From assembly GCA_014729995.1 (NCBI GenBank), contig WJIZ01000027.1, forward strand, positions 1 to 64,000: a DNA stretch of 64,000 nt. Direction: 5' to 3'. The DNA comes from Candidatus Woesearchaeota archaeon. Lineage in GTDB: Archaea; Nanobdellota; Nanobdellia; Woesearchaeales; WJIZ01. Within the stretch, counting starts at the first letter, position 1. Every line of letters starts with the position of its first letter. The notes under the pieces were generated by a model. The model was not told the DNA's origin. It saw only the letters and a list, made by a program, of their open reading frames with translations, and did not search any database. This document shows, in pieces, positions 52,054 through 60,128 of this stretch. The translations under genes were made by a program, and so were the position numbers.

Positions 52054-53107
52054 TTTCCCTTAATCTGCTTATCTCTCTAGGCTTAAATATGCCTTTTTCC
52101 GTGATGATGCCTGTTATATATCCTGCCGGGGTAACATCGAAAGCAGGGTTCCTTGCTGTGCTTTTTTCCGGAGATATCCTTACCCGCTCAAAATTGCCAT
52201 TATCAGACCAGCCCCACATATAGAGAACTTCTTCTCCGCTTCTTTCCTCAATCGGGATTTCATTTCCTGACTTGCAGCTGAAGTCTATTGTTGAGAAAGG
52301 CGCTGCTATGTAAAAGGGGATATCATTTTCGCAGGCAAGGACTGCTTTTTCATAGGTGCCTATCTTGTTGGCAGCATCCCCGTTTAGAGTAATCCTGTCC
52401 GCTCCGGTGATTACTAAGCTAATCTTATTCTGCTTCATAAGCAGGCCAGCTGCATTATCTGCTATTATGTCATGGGATATATTTTCTTCAGCCAATTCAA
52501 AAGCAGTCAGCCTTGCTCCCTGGCACCTTGGCCTTGTCTCATCTGCAAAGACATGGATATTTTTTCCTTTTTCTTTTGCTATCCTTATTGGTGCGAGAGC
52601 TGTCCCATAATCTACTGTCGCTAAGGCGCCAGCGTTGCAGTGTGTTAGTATTGTGCTGCCTTCTTTTATCAGCCTGTTCCCGTATTCACCTATCTTTTTG
52701 CAAGCTTCAACTGATGAATCTGCGTATTTCTGAGCTTCTTCCTCTGCGATTATTTTTGCTTTTTTTATTGGCTTGTTTTTTATTGCTTCAAGAATATGGT
52801 TTATACCATGAGTTAAGTCATAAGCGGTCGGCCTTGCTGATTTAAGATAAGCTGATATTTCATCTATATATTCCTTTAAATCACCTTCCCCATCATAGTT
52901 TCTAATAGCTTGTGCCATCCCGAAGCAGCCTGCTGCTCCTATAGCAGGAGCGCCCCTTACTATCATGTCCTTGATTGCGTCATAGACTTCGTTATGGTTG
53001 AAGCATTTTGCTATCCTAAAAGAATGGGGTAATTTAGGCTGGTCTATGAGATAGATGATGCCCTTTTCATACCAGACAGTTCGGTAGTTTTTTCCTTTTA
53101 TGTGCAT
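52046..53107 (-). CDS. mtnA: Methylthioribose/5-deoxyribose-1-phosphate isomerase
   Basis: The 353-residue protein has M-I-V-R-G-A-P-A-I-G (substrate site), T-H-C-N-A-G-A-L-A-T with the catalytic Cys, and T-G-A-D-R-I-x-x-N-G-D-A-A-N-K-I-G-T-Y with the catalytic Asp, so it belongs with MtnA and not the ribose-1,5-bisphosphate isomerases. The start at 53107 is chosen because the first 28 residues of a longer frame have no family similarity. The aldolase gene follows with an 8-nt overlap. Confidence 0.9.
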   Translation of the reverse strand: MHIKGKNYRTVWYEKGIIYLIDQPKLPHSFRIAKCFNHNEVYDAIKDMIVRGAPAIGAAGCFGMAQAIRNYDGEGDLKEYIDEISAYLKSARPTAYDLTHGINHILEAIKNKPIKKAKIIAEEEAQKYADSSVEACKKIGEYGNRLIKEGSTILTHCNAGALATVDYGTALAPIRIAKEKGKNIHVFADETRPRCQGARLTAFELAEENISHDIIADNAAGLLMKQNKISLVITGADRITLNGDAANKIGTYEKAVLACENDIPFYIAAPFSTIDFSCKSGNEIPIEERSGEEVLYMWGWSDNGNFERVRISPEKSTARNPAFDVTPAGYITGIITEKGIFKPREISRLRENA

Positions 53108-53210
53108 AATTGAGGCAAATAATAGTGAGTTTAATAGGTTTTCGGCTGATAAGCTGAGCTTAAAGCCTTTATTAATCAGGAAGATTTCCAAAGCTATATG
53201 GCCTTACAGG

Positions 53211-54083
53211 TTAGACATCTATCCCGAACAATATCCTGATAAGATAGCCGATTCCGAAGCTAAGCGCAGCTACTCCCAAACTTATGAATGCCATCTCCCA
53301 GAAGCGCTTCCTGAAGCTGTAATCTTTGGCAATAGAAATATAATAAGTAAAGATTAAGATTACTATTATGGCATTGGCCAGGGTCCAGGCCAGGGACAGG
53401 TAGAGGCTGTCCAGAATAAGGTATGGAAAAATAAGGAAAAATACTGTTAGGATATATGCCGAACCAGTGTATATGGCAGATTTCAATGGATGTTTTTCAC
53501 TTTTTTCCGACTTAGTCGATAAATATTCTGAAGCTGCCATCGAGAATGAAGCAGCTATTCCTGTAACAAGACCGGCTACAGCTACAAGATTTGATTTCTG
53601 GAGTGCTAGTGTTAAGCCAGCTAAAGCGCCCGTTAGCTCCACCAAAGCGTCATTAAGGCCGAGGACAATGCTGCCTACATATTTTAAACGCTCTTCGTCA
53701 AGCATATCCAGTAATTCATGCTCATGTTCGTCTTCTTCGCTGATAATTTTTTTTATCGCTGGGACATATTTCCTAAGCTTTTCATAATTCACCCGAGCAG
53801 TTTCCTCTCCTCTTTCCATCAACTTTACTCCAAAAGTTAATCCAAAAATTCTTGATATCCAGTAATATTTCCAGAGCTTGAACCTATTTGGCTCTATTTC
53901 TGTCTTTGTATATTCCTTAAAGACATTATAATGCCTTAATTCATCTTCTGCAATAGAATTGATAACCTGCTTGTTGTGCTGGCGCTTTATCTTTCCGGCC
54001 AGCCTCTTATAGATGTGGTACTCTGTAATCTCATTCTCCTGGGAAGCTGCAAGCTGCCTGATTATCTTATTGGGGAGATTCAT
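53211..54083 (-). CDS. VIT1/CCC1-type metal transporter with N-terminal ferritin-like domain
   Basis: The 290-residue protein begins with a rubrerythrin-type helical domain (about 1-130; metal-ligand patterns in E-N-E-I-T-E-Y, D-E-L-R-H-Y and E-E-D-E-H-E-H). A VIT1/CCC1 membrane domain follows (about 135-290) with G-L-N-D-A-L-V-E-L-T-G-A-L-A-G and M-A-A-S-E-Y-L-S. Such fusions export iron or manganese. It is the last gene of the 13-gene metal operon, 3 nt after the MinD-type gene. Confidence 0.9.
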   Translation of the reverse strand: MNLPNKIIRQLAASQENEITEYHIYKRLAGKIKRQHNKQVINSIAEDELRHYNVFKEYTKTEIEPNRFKLWKYYWISRIFGLTFGVKLMERGEETARVNYEKLRKYVPAIKKIISEEDEHEHELLDMLDEERLKYVGSIVLGLNDALVELTGALAGLTLALQKSNLVAVAGLVTGIAASFSMAASEYLSTKSEKSEKHPLKSAIYTGSAYILTVFFLIFPYLILDSLYLSLAWTLANAIIVILIFTYYISIAKDYSFRKRFWEMAFISLGVAALSFGIGYLIRILFGIDV

Positions 54084-54086
54084 AGC

Positions 54087-54980
54087 TCAGTGTAGTTTAA
54101 TATTGTTTATTAATTTATCTCTGATGCCGAAGAATAATCTTTCATATTTCTTCTCGTGCCCAATAATCGGCATAAGTCGCACCAAAGCATCGACAAAGCA
54201 TTTATCATAAGGGATTTCATATATAATCTCGATATTATTGCTTCCTGCAAATTCTTTAATCTCTTTTGTCTTTTCCGGATTTATGTCATGCCTGTTTATT
54301 ATTAGGCCATAAGGAATATTAAAGTGATCTACCATCTTTAAAGCTCTTTTTAAGTCCGCGAAACCAGAGGGAGTGGGCTCTGTTACTGCCAAAACGTAAT
54401 CTACTCCTGCAACTGAAGCTATGACCGGGCAGCCGATGCCTGCGGCTGCATCTATTAGCATGAGCTCTGCATTTATTTCTTTTCCTTTTTCTTCTGCCAT
54501 CTTTCTTACTTCTGTGACTACTTTGCCAGAGCCAGACTGCCCTATGCCTAGTTGTGCTGAAACAACAGGAAATCCATATTTTGTTTTTGCGTGGCCTAGC
54601 TCTGCATTGCCTATATTAACCAGTTTAACTGCATTTGCGGGGCAGACTAATTCACAGACTCCGCACCCTTCACAACCGAATTGTTTCAGCCTTGGCTTGT
54701 TGTTTTTCCAGCCAATTGCATGAAAATAGCATTCCTGAAAGCATTTCCTGCAGCCTGTGCATTTATCAAGGTCAAATTCCGCTGTCTGGTTTGTGGATAG
54801 CCTTTTCTTTTCCTTTAATTCCCCTATACCCAGCACCAGAGCAAGATTAGATGCATCTACGTCACAATCCGCAGCGACTATCCTGTGTTTTTTTGATAAT
54901 GCTGCTGCTAAGGAAGCTGTTATTGAGCTTTTCCCTACCCCTCCTTTTCCGCTCAATATGGTTATTTTTTTCATGCTCAT
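54087..54980 (-). CDS. MinD-superfamily ATPase with inserted 2[4Fe-4S] ferredoxin domain (copy A)
   Basis: The 297-residue protein has the deviant Walker A K-G-G-V-G-K-S-S at residues 12-19 and a switch/Walker-B segment L-I-D-A-A-A-G-I-G. Two ferredoxin motifs are inserted at about 70-115 (C-T-G-C-R-K-C-F-Q-E-C and C-E-G-C-G-V-C-E-L-V-C-P). This is the COG1149 type, related to Mrp/Nbp35 scaffold ATPases and proposed to act in Fe-S or metal-cofactor transfer. It sits between the ZIP and VIT transporters in the metal operon. Confidence 0.9.
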   Translation of the reverse strand: MSMKKITILSGKGGVGKSSITASLAAALSKKHRIVAADCDVDASNLALVLGIGELKEKKRLSTNQTAEFDLDKCTGCRKCFQECYFHAIGWKNNKPRLKQFGCEGCGVCELVCPANAVKLVNIGNAELGHAKTKYGFPVVSAQLGIGQSGSGKVVTEVRKMAEEKGKEINAELMLIDAAAGIGCPVIASVAGVDYVLAVTEPTPSGFADLKRALKMVDHFNIPYGLIINRHDINPEKTKEIKEFAGSNNIEIIYEIPYDKCFVDALVRLMPIIGHEKKYERLFFGIRDKLINNIKLH

Positions 54981-54982
54981 CC

Positions 54983-55711
54983 CTACAATAATTTAGTAAG
55001 CACAATAAATAATGCTAATGCTACTCCTGCCAGAAAAGAAAGGATAGAGTGGTGTTTCTCAGCTGCCCTTGCTTCCGGCAGAAGATGTGCAGCTGAAACA
55101 TATATTAAGACACCCACTACAAAACCCAGGAACAATCCTAAGACAGGCTGGCTAAGCTTATTTATGAAAGGATAAGCGACAAATGCTCCCAAAGGAGTTG
55201 TAAGAGCCGCCACAATAAAAGCATATATAATCGCTGTTTTCTCTTTCATGCCTCCCCTTATTAAAACAGAAAAAGTGATGATTCCCTCTGCAAATTCATG
55301 CAATACCAGCCCAATCCCAGACAAAAAACCAATCAATACACTCGCGCTGAATGTTACGGTATAGATTATTCCGTCTACAAAAGAGTGTATCCCGATGCCT
55401 TCGACTGCAGTGATACCAAACGCTAATCCTTTTCTTCTGCTTCTTTTTTTTATTATGTAACTGCTGGACAACATAAACAAGAATCCAGCCAAAGCTGCAA
55501 AACCCGCATAAAAGTTTTTTTTTACGGCATTTGGGAAAGCAAACACCAAGGGAGCGGAAATTAAAACCCCTGCTGCAAAGCACATCAGATAGGACTTCGC
55601 CCGTTCAGCCCATTTTTTATTCCTGTAGACTGCAAAAATCCCCAGGCTATTAATCAGCGCTGCTGAAACTGCAAATATTGCTATCCATGTGAAGGTAGAG
55701 AGTTCAATCAT
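54983..55711 (-). CDS. ZIP-family metal transporter
   Basis: The 242-residue protein has about eight hydrophobic segments, with the metal-site motif H-S-F-V-D-G in helix 4 and H-E-F-A-E-G in helix 5, typical of ZIP/ZupT importers of Zn2+, Fe2+ or Mn2+. It overlaps the Cys-rich gene upstream by 8 nt and ends 2 nt before the MinD copy A start, inside the metal operon. Confidence 0.92.
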   Translation of the reverse strand: MIELSTFTWIAIFAVSAALINSLGIFAVYRNKKWAERAKSYLMCFAAGVLISAPLVFAFPNAVKKNFYAGFAALAGFLFMLSSSYIIKKRSRRKGLAFGITAVEGIGIHSFVDGIIYTVTFSASVLIGFLSGIGLVLHEFAEGIITFSVLIRGGMKEKTAIIYAFIVAALTTPLGAFVAYPFINKLSQPVLGLFLGFVVGVLIYVSAAHLLPEARAAEKHHSILSFLAGVALALFIVLTKLL

Positions 55712-55907
55712 TTTTATCTTTCCCGTCTATCTGAGTTCCGTCCGGCAGAAGATTTCCATGCGGTATGCTTTTTTCTTCTAACTCGTATCTTCTGCAGTTT
55801 TTCCAGTTATTTTCACTTTCGCAATATTCCTTTTTCCATCTTAAATCGAGTTTGCCCTGCTGCTCAAATCTTCTCAATGGGCAGATATTTATCCATTTGC
55901 ATGCCAT
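55704..55907 (-). CDS. Small Cys-rich protein
   Basis: The 67-residue product contains C-K-W-I-N-I-C-P-L-R-R-F-E near the start and E-Y-C-x-x-x-x-x-W-x-x-C-R-R-Y near the middle, then L-L-P-D-G-T. The four Cys could bind a metal or Fe-S cluster. This pattern is shared with short proteins of unknown function in anaerobes. The start at 55907 is chosen because the upstream codons overlap the GIY-YIG gene and lack the pattern. Confidence 0.7.
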   Translation of the reverse strand: MACKWINICPLRRFEQQGKLDLRWKKEYCESENNWKNCRRYELEEKSIPHGNLLPDGTQIDGKDKND

Positions 55908-56281
55908 CTTATCTTCTTTAAGCTTTTTAACGATTTTAATCTGAATAAATGCGAGATGCATTTGCAGTCTGAGCTTCCGAAGCCTTTTACAGGATGTTCA
56001 GACTGCGATAGTATACATGCTATTTTGCATTCTATATCTTTCCCTTCCTCCTTATATACTGCTTTGTGGATTTTAACATTCCTGTTTTGTAATAAGTAAT
56101 CTATATGCCATTTGATTTTCTTTTTGTCTGAAAAATGCCTTTTAATTCTTTTTTCAACATTATTCTGGGCGGAGCCGACATAACAATAATTGCCTTTCTT
56201 GAAGTTTATTTTCCCTAAAGCACCTACTTTTATCCTGATATTCCTGTTTACATGGATTATTAGGCAATAGACTCCTTTCAT
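55889..56281 (-). CDS. GIY-YIG-type protein (DUF123)
   Basis: The 130-residue protein has G-V-Y-C-L-I-I near the start and G-N-Y-C-Y-V-G-S-A, a DUF123/COG1833 variant of the GIY-YIG motif, then R-I-K-R-H-F and W-H-I-D-Y-L-L. G-S-S-D-C-K-C lies near the end. It may be a nuclease; its place in a metal operon is unexplained. It overlaps MinD copy B by 4 nt and the Cys-rich gene by 19 nt. Confidence 0.85.
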   Translation of the reverse strand: MKGVYCLIIHVNRNIRIKVGALGKINFKKGNYCYVGSAQNNVEKRIKRHFSDKKKIKWHIDYLLQNRNVKIHKAVYKEEGKDIECKIACILSQSEHPVKGFGSSDCKCISHLFRLKSLKSLKKIRWHANG

Positions 56282-57114
56282 TCTAACTCCTTTGCTATCT
56301 TTTGGATAGCTTTGTTTTTGATAGTCAATGCATTTGCATATGCCTTAATTACCTCTCTGCTGTAGGGTATTTCAGCTGCTATTTTTGTTTTATATTTCTC
56401 AGCTAATTTTTCTATCATTTTTTTATCTCCAATGTCTGCCCTGTTTAGGATTATCTTTTTTTCTTTTTTTAACATATCAAGCAATTTTAGGATAAGTTCA
56501 ACATCATGCCGGCCTAATGGTGTGGGCTCTGTGACTGCAAAAGCAAAATCAGTATAATCTAAGGCAGATATCACATCACAGTGCGTGCCAGCTGCCGTAT
56601 CTATCAGTATGTAGTCATAATCTTGCTTCTTTTTTTCAAGAAGCCCTTTTAGCTTATCGATAACTATCTCTGATACCGGCTCATTTATCTTCAGTTCGCC
56701 GGCAAGAAAATCTAAGCTGCCTTTCTTTCCTTCAAAGATCCAGCCTATTTCTTTCTGTTTCCAGCTTATAGCTTTAGACGGGCATTTCAAGAAGCATGCG
56801 CCGCAGCCATTGCACTGCTGCCCCATAAATATCGGATAGTTCCCTTTTATTGAAACTACAGCTTTTGTCTTGCAGACTGTTCCGCACAGGCCGCATTTTG
56901 TGCATTTGTTTAAGTCGAATTTTGGGATTCTCTGGAAGATAGCCTTAATCTTTTTTCTTTGGATTCCCATGATGATATGATCGTCGGGGCAGTCCGCATC
57001 CATGTCTACAAGCAGTGTTTTATATTTTTTTGAAAGTTCTACAGCAAGAGCTGTCGAAACTGTTGACTTTCCTGTGCCGCCTTTGCCGCCTGTTATTCCG
57101 ATTATCTTTGCCAT
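56278..57114 (-). CDS. MinD-superfamily ATPase with inserted 2[4Fe-4S] ferredoxin domain (copy B)
   Basis: The 278-residue protein has K-G-G-T-G-K-S-T at the N-terminus and L-I-D-T-A-A-G-T-H-C in the switch II region. Two inserted ferredoxin motifs (C-T-K-C-G-L-C-G-T-V-C and C-N-G-C-G-A-C-F-L-K-C-P) lie at about 65-110. Same family as copy A. The start at 57114 is chosen from the family start M-A-K-I-I-G-I-T-G; the longer frame overlaps the J-domain gene. Confidence 0.9.
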   Translation of the reverse strand: MAKIIGITGGKGGTGKSTVSTALAVELSKKYKTLLVDMDADCPDDHIIMGIQRKKIKAIFQRIPKFDLNKCTKCGLCGTVCKTKAVVSIKGNYPIFMGQQCNGCGACFLKCPSKAISWKQKEIGWIFEGKKGSLDFLAGELKINEPVSEIVIDKLKGLLEKKKQDYDYILIDTAAGTHCDVISALDYTDFAFAVTEPTPLGRHDVELILKLLDMLKKEKKIILNRADIGDKKMIEKLAEKYKTKIAAEIPYSREVIKAYANALTIKNKAIQKIAKELE

Positions 57115-57128
57115 TTTATTTATTTCTT

Positions 57129-57392
57129 TTACGGAATTTCCGCCCCCCATATGGGATCATTGCCGTACTGTTTAAGCCACCACTCCTGATAATCCTGCCA
57201 TGGGCCAATAATATCAAATTCCCCTTTCATGATAATTTCATAAGCTTCATTAATCTCCATCATTTTGCCACTGTTTCCACTATTCAGGTCCGGATGATAT
57301 TCTTTGGCCAGCCTTCTATAATTTCCCCTTACCTCTTCTTTTTCTGTGTTTTCCCCCAATTCCAGCAGTTGTCTTGCTTCTCGTAAGTCCAT
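57129..57392 (-). CDS. J-domain (DnaJ-like) small protein
   Basis: The 87-residue protein is essentially one J domain: a helix, then Y-R-R-L-A-K-E-Y-H-P-D-L-N with the catalytic H-P-D, then N-E-A-Y-E-I. A Trp-rich tail follows (W-Q-D-Y-Q-E-W-W). It would direct an Hsp70 to a client, as HscB does for IscU in Fe-S transfer. The start at 57392 lies inside the scaffold gene, with a 77-nt overlap. Confidence 0.88.
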   Translation of the reverse strand: MDLREARQLLELGENTEKEEVRGNYRRLAKEYHPDLNSGNSGKMMEINEAYEIIMKGEFDIIGPWQDYQEWWLKQYGNDPIWGAEIP

Positions 57393-57747
57393 TTTTATAA
57401 TCTTCAACAGCTTTCCTGAAAGCTTCTATGGATAAATTAGAGCAGTGGAGATGCGTAACAGGCAATCCTCCTAATGCGTCTGCTATGTTATTTTCAGTTA
57501 TTCCGAATGCATATTCTATTGGCCTGCCTTTAATCATGTCTATGAAAACGTCAGTTGTGGCAATAGCTCCCGGGCAGCCAAAGACCTTGAATTTGGCATC
57601 GATAACTTTATCCCTGTGGAATTTTACCTGCATGTGAACAAGGTCGGAGCATTCAGGATCGCCTGCCTTTCCTTCTGCGTCAAAATCTTTTAACTTACCT
57701 GTATTTTTTGGATTCCTGAACCTCTTCAATGCCTCTTTTGTAAACAT
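57316..57747 (-). CDS. IscU/NifU N-terminal-type Fe-S scaffold protein
   Basis: The 143-residue protein follows the IscU pattern, F-R-N-P-K-N-x-G with ligand Cys in G-D-P-E-C-S-D, V-F-G-C-P-G-A-I-A-T-T and L-H-C-S-N-L. All three scaffold Cys are present. The final 20 residues (G-I-G-G-K-H-R-K-R-R-G-K-G-K-L) are basic and are encoded in the overlap with the J-domain gene. No cysteine desulfurase is seen nearby. Confidence 0.88.
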   Translation of the reverse strand: MFTKEALKRFRNPKNTGKLKDFDAEGKAGDPECSDLVHMQVKFHRDKVIDAKFKVFGCPGAIATTDVFIDMIKGRPIEYAFGITENNIADALGGLPVTHLHCSNLSIEAFRKAVEDYKNGLTRSKTTAGIGGKHRKRRGKGKL

Positions 57748-57765
57748 AATAGCCTCTAAGCGGCT

Positions 57766-58488
57766 TCAATGGCCGCAGCTTTCAGTCTGGTCTTCCAGCT
57801 TATCCAGATTTTCTACAGCTTCTTTTACTGTATTGAAATCACCTGTCTTGAGCTTTAGTCCTTTTTGTTGGATAATCTGTATTGCTCTTCCTCCAATGCC
57901 TTTTGCGAAGATAGTTGTGGGATTTACTGCTTCTTCAATCTGGCCAATTGGAGATTTTGCCGGATCAGTATGGTCTAAGTTATTTTCAATTATCCTAAGC
58001 TCTTTCTTTTCTGCGTCGTAAAGGCCGAAGAAAGGAGCATGGCCGAAATGCTGGCTGATTTCTGAGTCTTCACCTTTATTGTCCAGCAGGGGGAAGAAGA
58101 TTCTTTCTGCTTTGTTTTCCTGTTGTTTCTGTATTCCTGCATGAGGCTCTGCTACATTTTTTATTTCATTTAATTTCCCACCATTAAACTCAGCTATTAC
58201 TTCCCTTATGACACCCGACCCATGATAAGCCCTGATTCCTATCTTGTCTAAAATAGCGGTTGCATTCGGCCCAAGATTTCCTGTTATAACAGCCTTAACT
58301 TTTTCATTGCCGAGCTGCTGGGCTGCCTGAATGCCCGCTCCATGCCCATGGATTGCGCCTTGATTCTTTACTGCTTTGTAACCTTCCTGTTTGTTAGTGT
58401 CTACAATTATAAAATACCTGCATCTTCCAAATCTTTGGTCTATATTGCTATCCAAATTCTCGCCGTCTGAGCTTATTGCGATTTTCAT
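57766..58488 (-). CDS. Double NifX/NifB-like (dinitrogenase Fe-Mo cofactor biosynthesis) domain protein
   Basis: The 240-residue protein has two domains of the MTH1175/NifX family (about 1-105 and 125-225), each with a D-x-x-F-G-R/H core: N-I-D-Q-R-F-G-R-C-R-Y-F and E-I-S-Q-H-F-G-H-A-P-F-F. A His/Gly loop G-H-G-A-G is in the first. These bind metal clusters or precursors. No nitrogenase genes are visible, so a different metal-cofactor role is likely. The ATG lies 2 nt after the EncFtn-like stop. Confidence 0.9.
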   Translation of the reverse strand: MKIAISSDGENLDSNIDQRFGRCRYFIIVDTNKQEGYKAVKNQGAIHGHGAGIQAAQQLGNEKVKAVITGNLGPNATAILDKIGIRAYHGSGVIREVIAEFNGGKLNEIKNVAEPHAGIQKQQENKAERIFFPLLDNKGEDSEISQHFGHAPFFGLYDAEKKELRIIENNLDHTDPAKSPIGQIEEAVNPTTIFAKGIGGRAIQIIQQKGLKLKTGDFNTVKEAVENLDKLEDQTESCGH

Positions 58489-58490
58489 CT

Positions 58491-58745
58491 TCAATCGTGC
58501 TCCTCAAACTGTTTGTCCTGTTCAGTGTCATTTGCTCTAAGCCATTCCACCAGCATTGCTACATGCTCTTTCTCTTCGTCCCTGTTGTGCTCGAGTATCT
58601 TTTTCAATTCCCCATTCCTGCAGTTTTCCACTCTTTCAGCGTACCAGTTTATCGCTTCTAATTCTTCTATCAAGCTCTGCCTTGCCCTTTCCAAATCTTT
58701 TGTCTCATCTGAGAGATTTTCCCTTCCTTCATGTTCTCCAGCCAT
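58491..58745 (-). CDS. Encapsulated-ferritin-like (EncFtn) protein
   Basis: The 84-residue two-helix protein contains L-S-D-E-T-K-D near the start, E-E-L-E-A-I-N-W-Y-A-E-R-V and N-R-D-E-E-K-E-H-V-A-M-L-V-E-W-L-R. This is the ferroxidase signature of EncFtn, the half-ferritin that works inside encapsulin shells. No encapsulin gene is visible in this window. The product would oxidise and store iron, linked here to Fe-S assembly genes. Confidence 0.86.
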   Translation of the reverse strand: MAGEHEGRENLSDETKDLERARQSLIEELEAINWYAERVENCRNGELKKILEHNRDEEKEHVAMLVEWLRANDTEQDKQFEEHD

Positions 58746-58760
58746 TTTTACCTCCTTACC

Positions 58761-59234
58761 CTATTTTCTTGTCATTATAGTATCGCATTCAGGACATTTT
58801 ATCTTTGCGCAGGGCTGGCCTCTTGCATGCGGCTGTTGATGGCCGCATTCAGGGCAGATACAATCTCCATCCGGACCTGCTGCAAAGCCGCCCATTCTTC
58901 CTCTTCCTAAACCTCTTCCTAGTCTCATTCCTATTCCTTTGCCTGCCATCTTATATACACCTCCTTGTATCCTTATTGCCTTGCCATTTGTCAAAGCTTC
59001 TGCAATCTTTTTTCTTGCAGACAGCAGCAAACGATGAAAAGTGGGCTGTGAGATGTTCATCTTTTTTGCTGCTTCAGATTGGTCTAAGTTTTCATGATCT
59101 TTCAATCTCACAGCTTCAAATTCGCCCATCGTCAAAACTACCTCATCTAAGTTGCGTAATCTAATCCCTGCGGGCTTGAAATATGTTATAATTGGATCAA
59201 ACCCCACTCTCCTGAATCTTCTTGGCCTTGGCAT
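58761..59234 (-). CDS. DUF134-family DNA-binding protein with Gly/Arg and zinc C-terminus
   Basis: The 157-residue protein opens with the DUF134/UPF0251 pattern (M-P-R-P-R-R-x-R-R-V-x-F-x-P). A sigma70-region-4-like helix-turn-helix lies at about 36-85 ([10 protein letters not shown] ... S-E-A-A[12 protein letters not shown]). A Gly/Arg-rich linker and a four-Cys zinc region (C-I-C-P-E-C and C-P-E-C) follow. It is the likely regulator of the operon and a candidate for the palindrome at 60513. Confidence 0.88.
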   Translation of the reverse strand: MPRPRRFRRVGFDPIITYFKPAGIRLRNLDEVVLTMGEFEAVRLKDHENLDQSEAAKKMNISQPTFHRLLLSARKKIAEALTNGKAIRIQGGVYKMAGKGIGMRLGRGLGRGRMGGFAAGPDGDCICPECGHQQPHARGQPCAKIKCPECDTIMTRK

Positions 59235-59238
59235 CTTG

Positions 59239-60090
59239 CTATAGTAAGTTATTTTTGATTATAAATGTTCCTTTCTTTACTTTGATATGATCAGTAATGA
59301 CTGGACATTTTGTTATCAACAGAAAAAAGATATTAGCTTTTAATTCACTTAGGCATTCATAGTTTGCCTGGCCTTTGCTGATTATAACATCTTGATCCTT
59401 TAGGAATTTAACGAATGATGGGTTACTCGTAAAAGGAAAGGTTGTTCTTATCTTGTTTATCTTTAGATTAGCGACTTTATTTATGCCTGCCTGCTCTGCA
59501 TCTTCAATAGTAGCGTCATTGACTATCGGCTTGTTCCTGACAAAAAAATTGACCTCTGCTTGGGTTATCTTCCTTATCTCTTCAATGAATAGGCGGTCAA
59601 GTACTATCTCGCCTGCATTATCTGCCAAATAGGCTATCCTGGATGCCTGTTTTAGTTCTGCAAGGAGCTTTGCATAATGGTCTATAGATAGCTTTTCATC
59701 TACTGACCTACTGACAGTCTCCAGAATATTATAGTTGTTGTGATGTGCAAAATCCATTATATTGCCTGCTATAGCTGCCTTAGCTGCTGCTTTAAGAGGA
59801 TCTTTGGCTTTTTCAACAATCTCTTTTGTTTTTGCTAAGGCTTCGAGCGCAGCAAGATTGTCCTTTTGCTTAATCTTCTTGTAGAAGTCTATATTTGGAG
59901 ATACTTTTTCAATAGTATTGTAGACATAGAAAGCGAATTCAGGGGGCTTTTTATCCAGATCGATGCTTGATAATCTTTTTAATACTCTTCTGACTATCTT
60001 TTCTCTTGTTTTTTCATCTGCATCGATATGCTCGCATACATTTAATGCCTGTTTAATAAAGCAAGGGATGCATTCAAGATAGGTTTTCAT
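59239..60090 (-). CDS. DUF89 (ARMT1-like) metal-dependent protein
   Basis: The 283-residue protein begins with C-I-P-C-F-I-K-Q-A (Cys pair usual in archaeal DUF89) and contains [17 protein letters not shown] and a Lys-Gly segment, which line the metal site. DUF89 proteins include metal-dependent phosphatases that act on damaged sugar phosphates or cofactors. It stops 4 nt before the DUF134 start. Confidence 0.88.
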   Translation of the reverse strand: MKTYLECIPCFIKQALNVCEHIDADEKTREKIVRRVLKRLSSIDLDKKPPEFAFYVYNTIEKVSPNIDFYKKIKQKDNLAALEALAKTKEIVEKAKDPLKAAAKAAIAGNIMDFAHHNNYNILETVSRSVDEKLSIDHYAKLLAELKQASRIAYLADNAGEIVLDRLFIEEIRKITQAEVNFFVRNKPIVNDATIEDAEQAGINKVANLKINKIRTTFPFTSNPSFVKFLKDQDVIISKGQANYECLSELKANIFFLLITKCPVITDHIKVKKGTFIIKNNLL

Positions 60091-60128
60091 CTTTTATCAC
60101 AGTTAAAAAGACTATAAAAAATAAAAAA

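Noticed and set aside
52046-53107. Ribose-1,5-bisphosphate isomerase of the archaeal AMP/RuBisCO pathway
   Set aside because: The motifs R-G-A-P-A-I-G, H-C-N-A-G-A-L-A-T and G-A-D-R-I fit MtnA, and no RuBisCO or AMP phosphorylase gene is in the window.
57766-58488. Nitrogen fixation locus
   Set aside because: NifX/NifB-like and NifU-like domains are present, but no nifH, nifD, nifK or radical-SAM NifB; these domains are also widespread outside nitrogen fixation.
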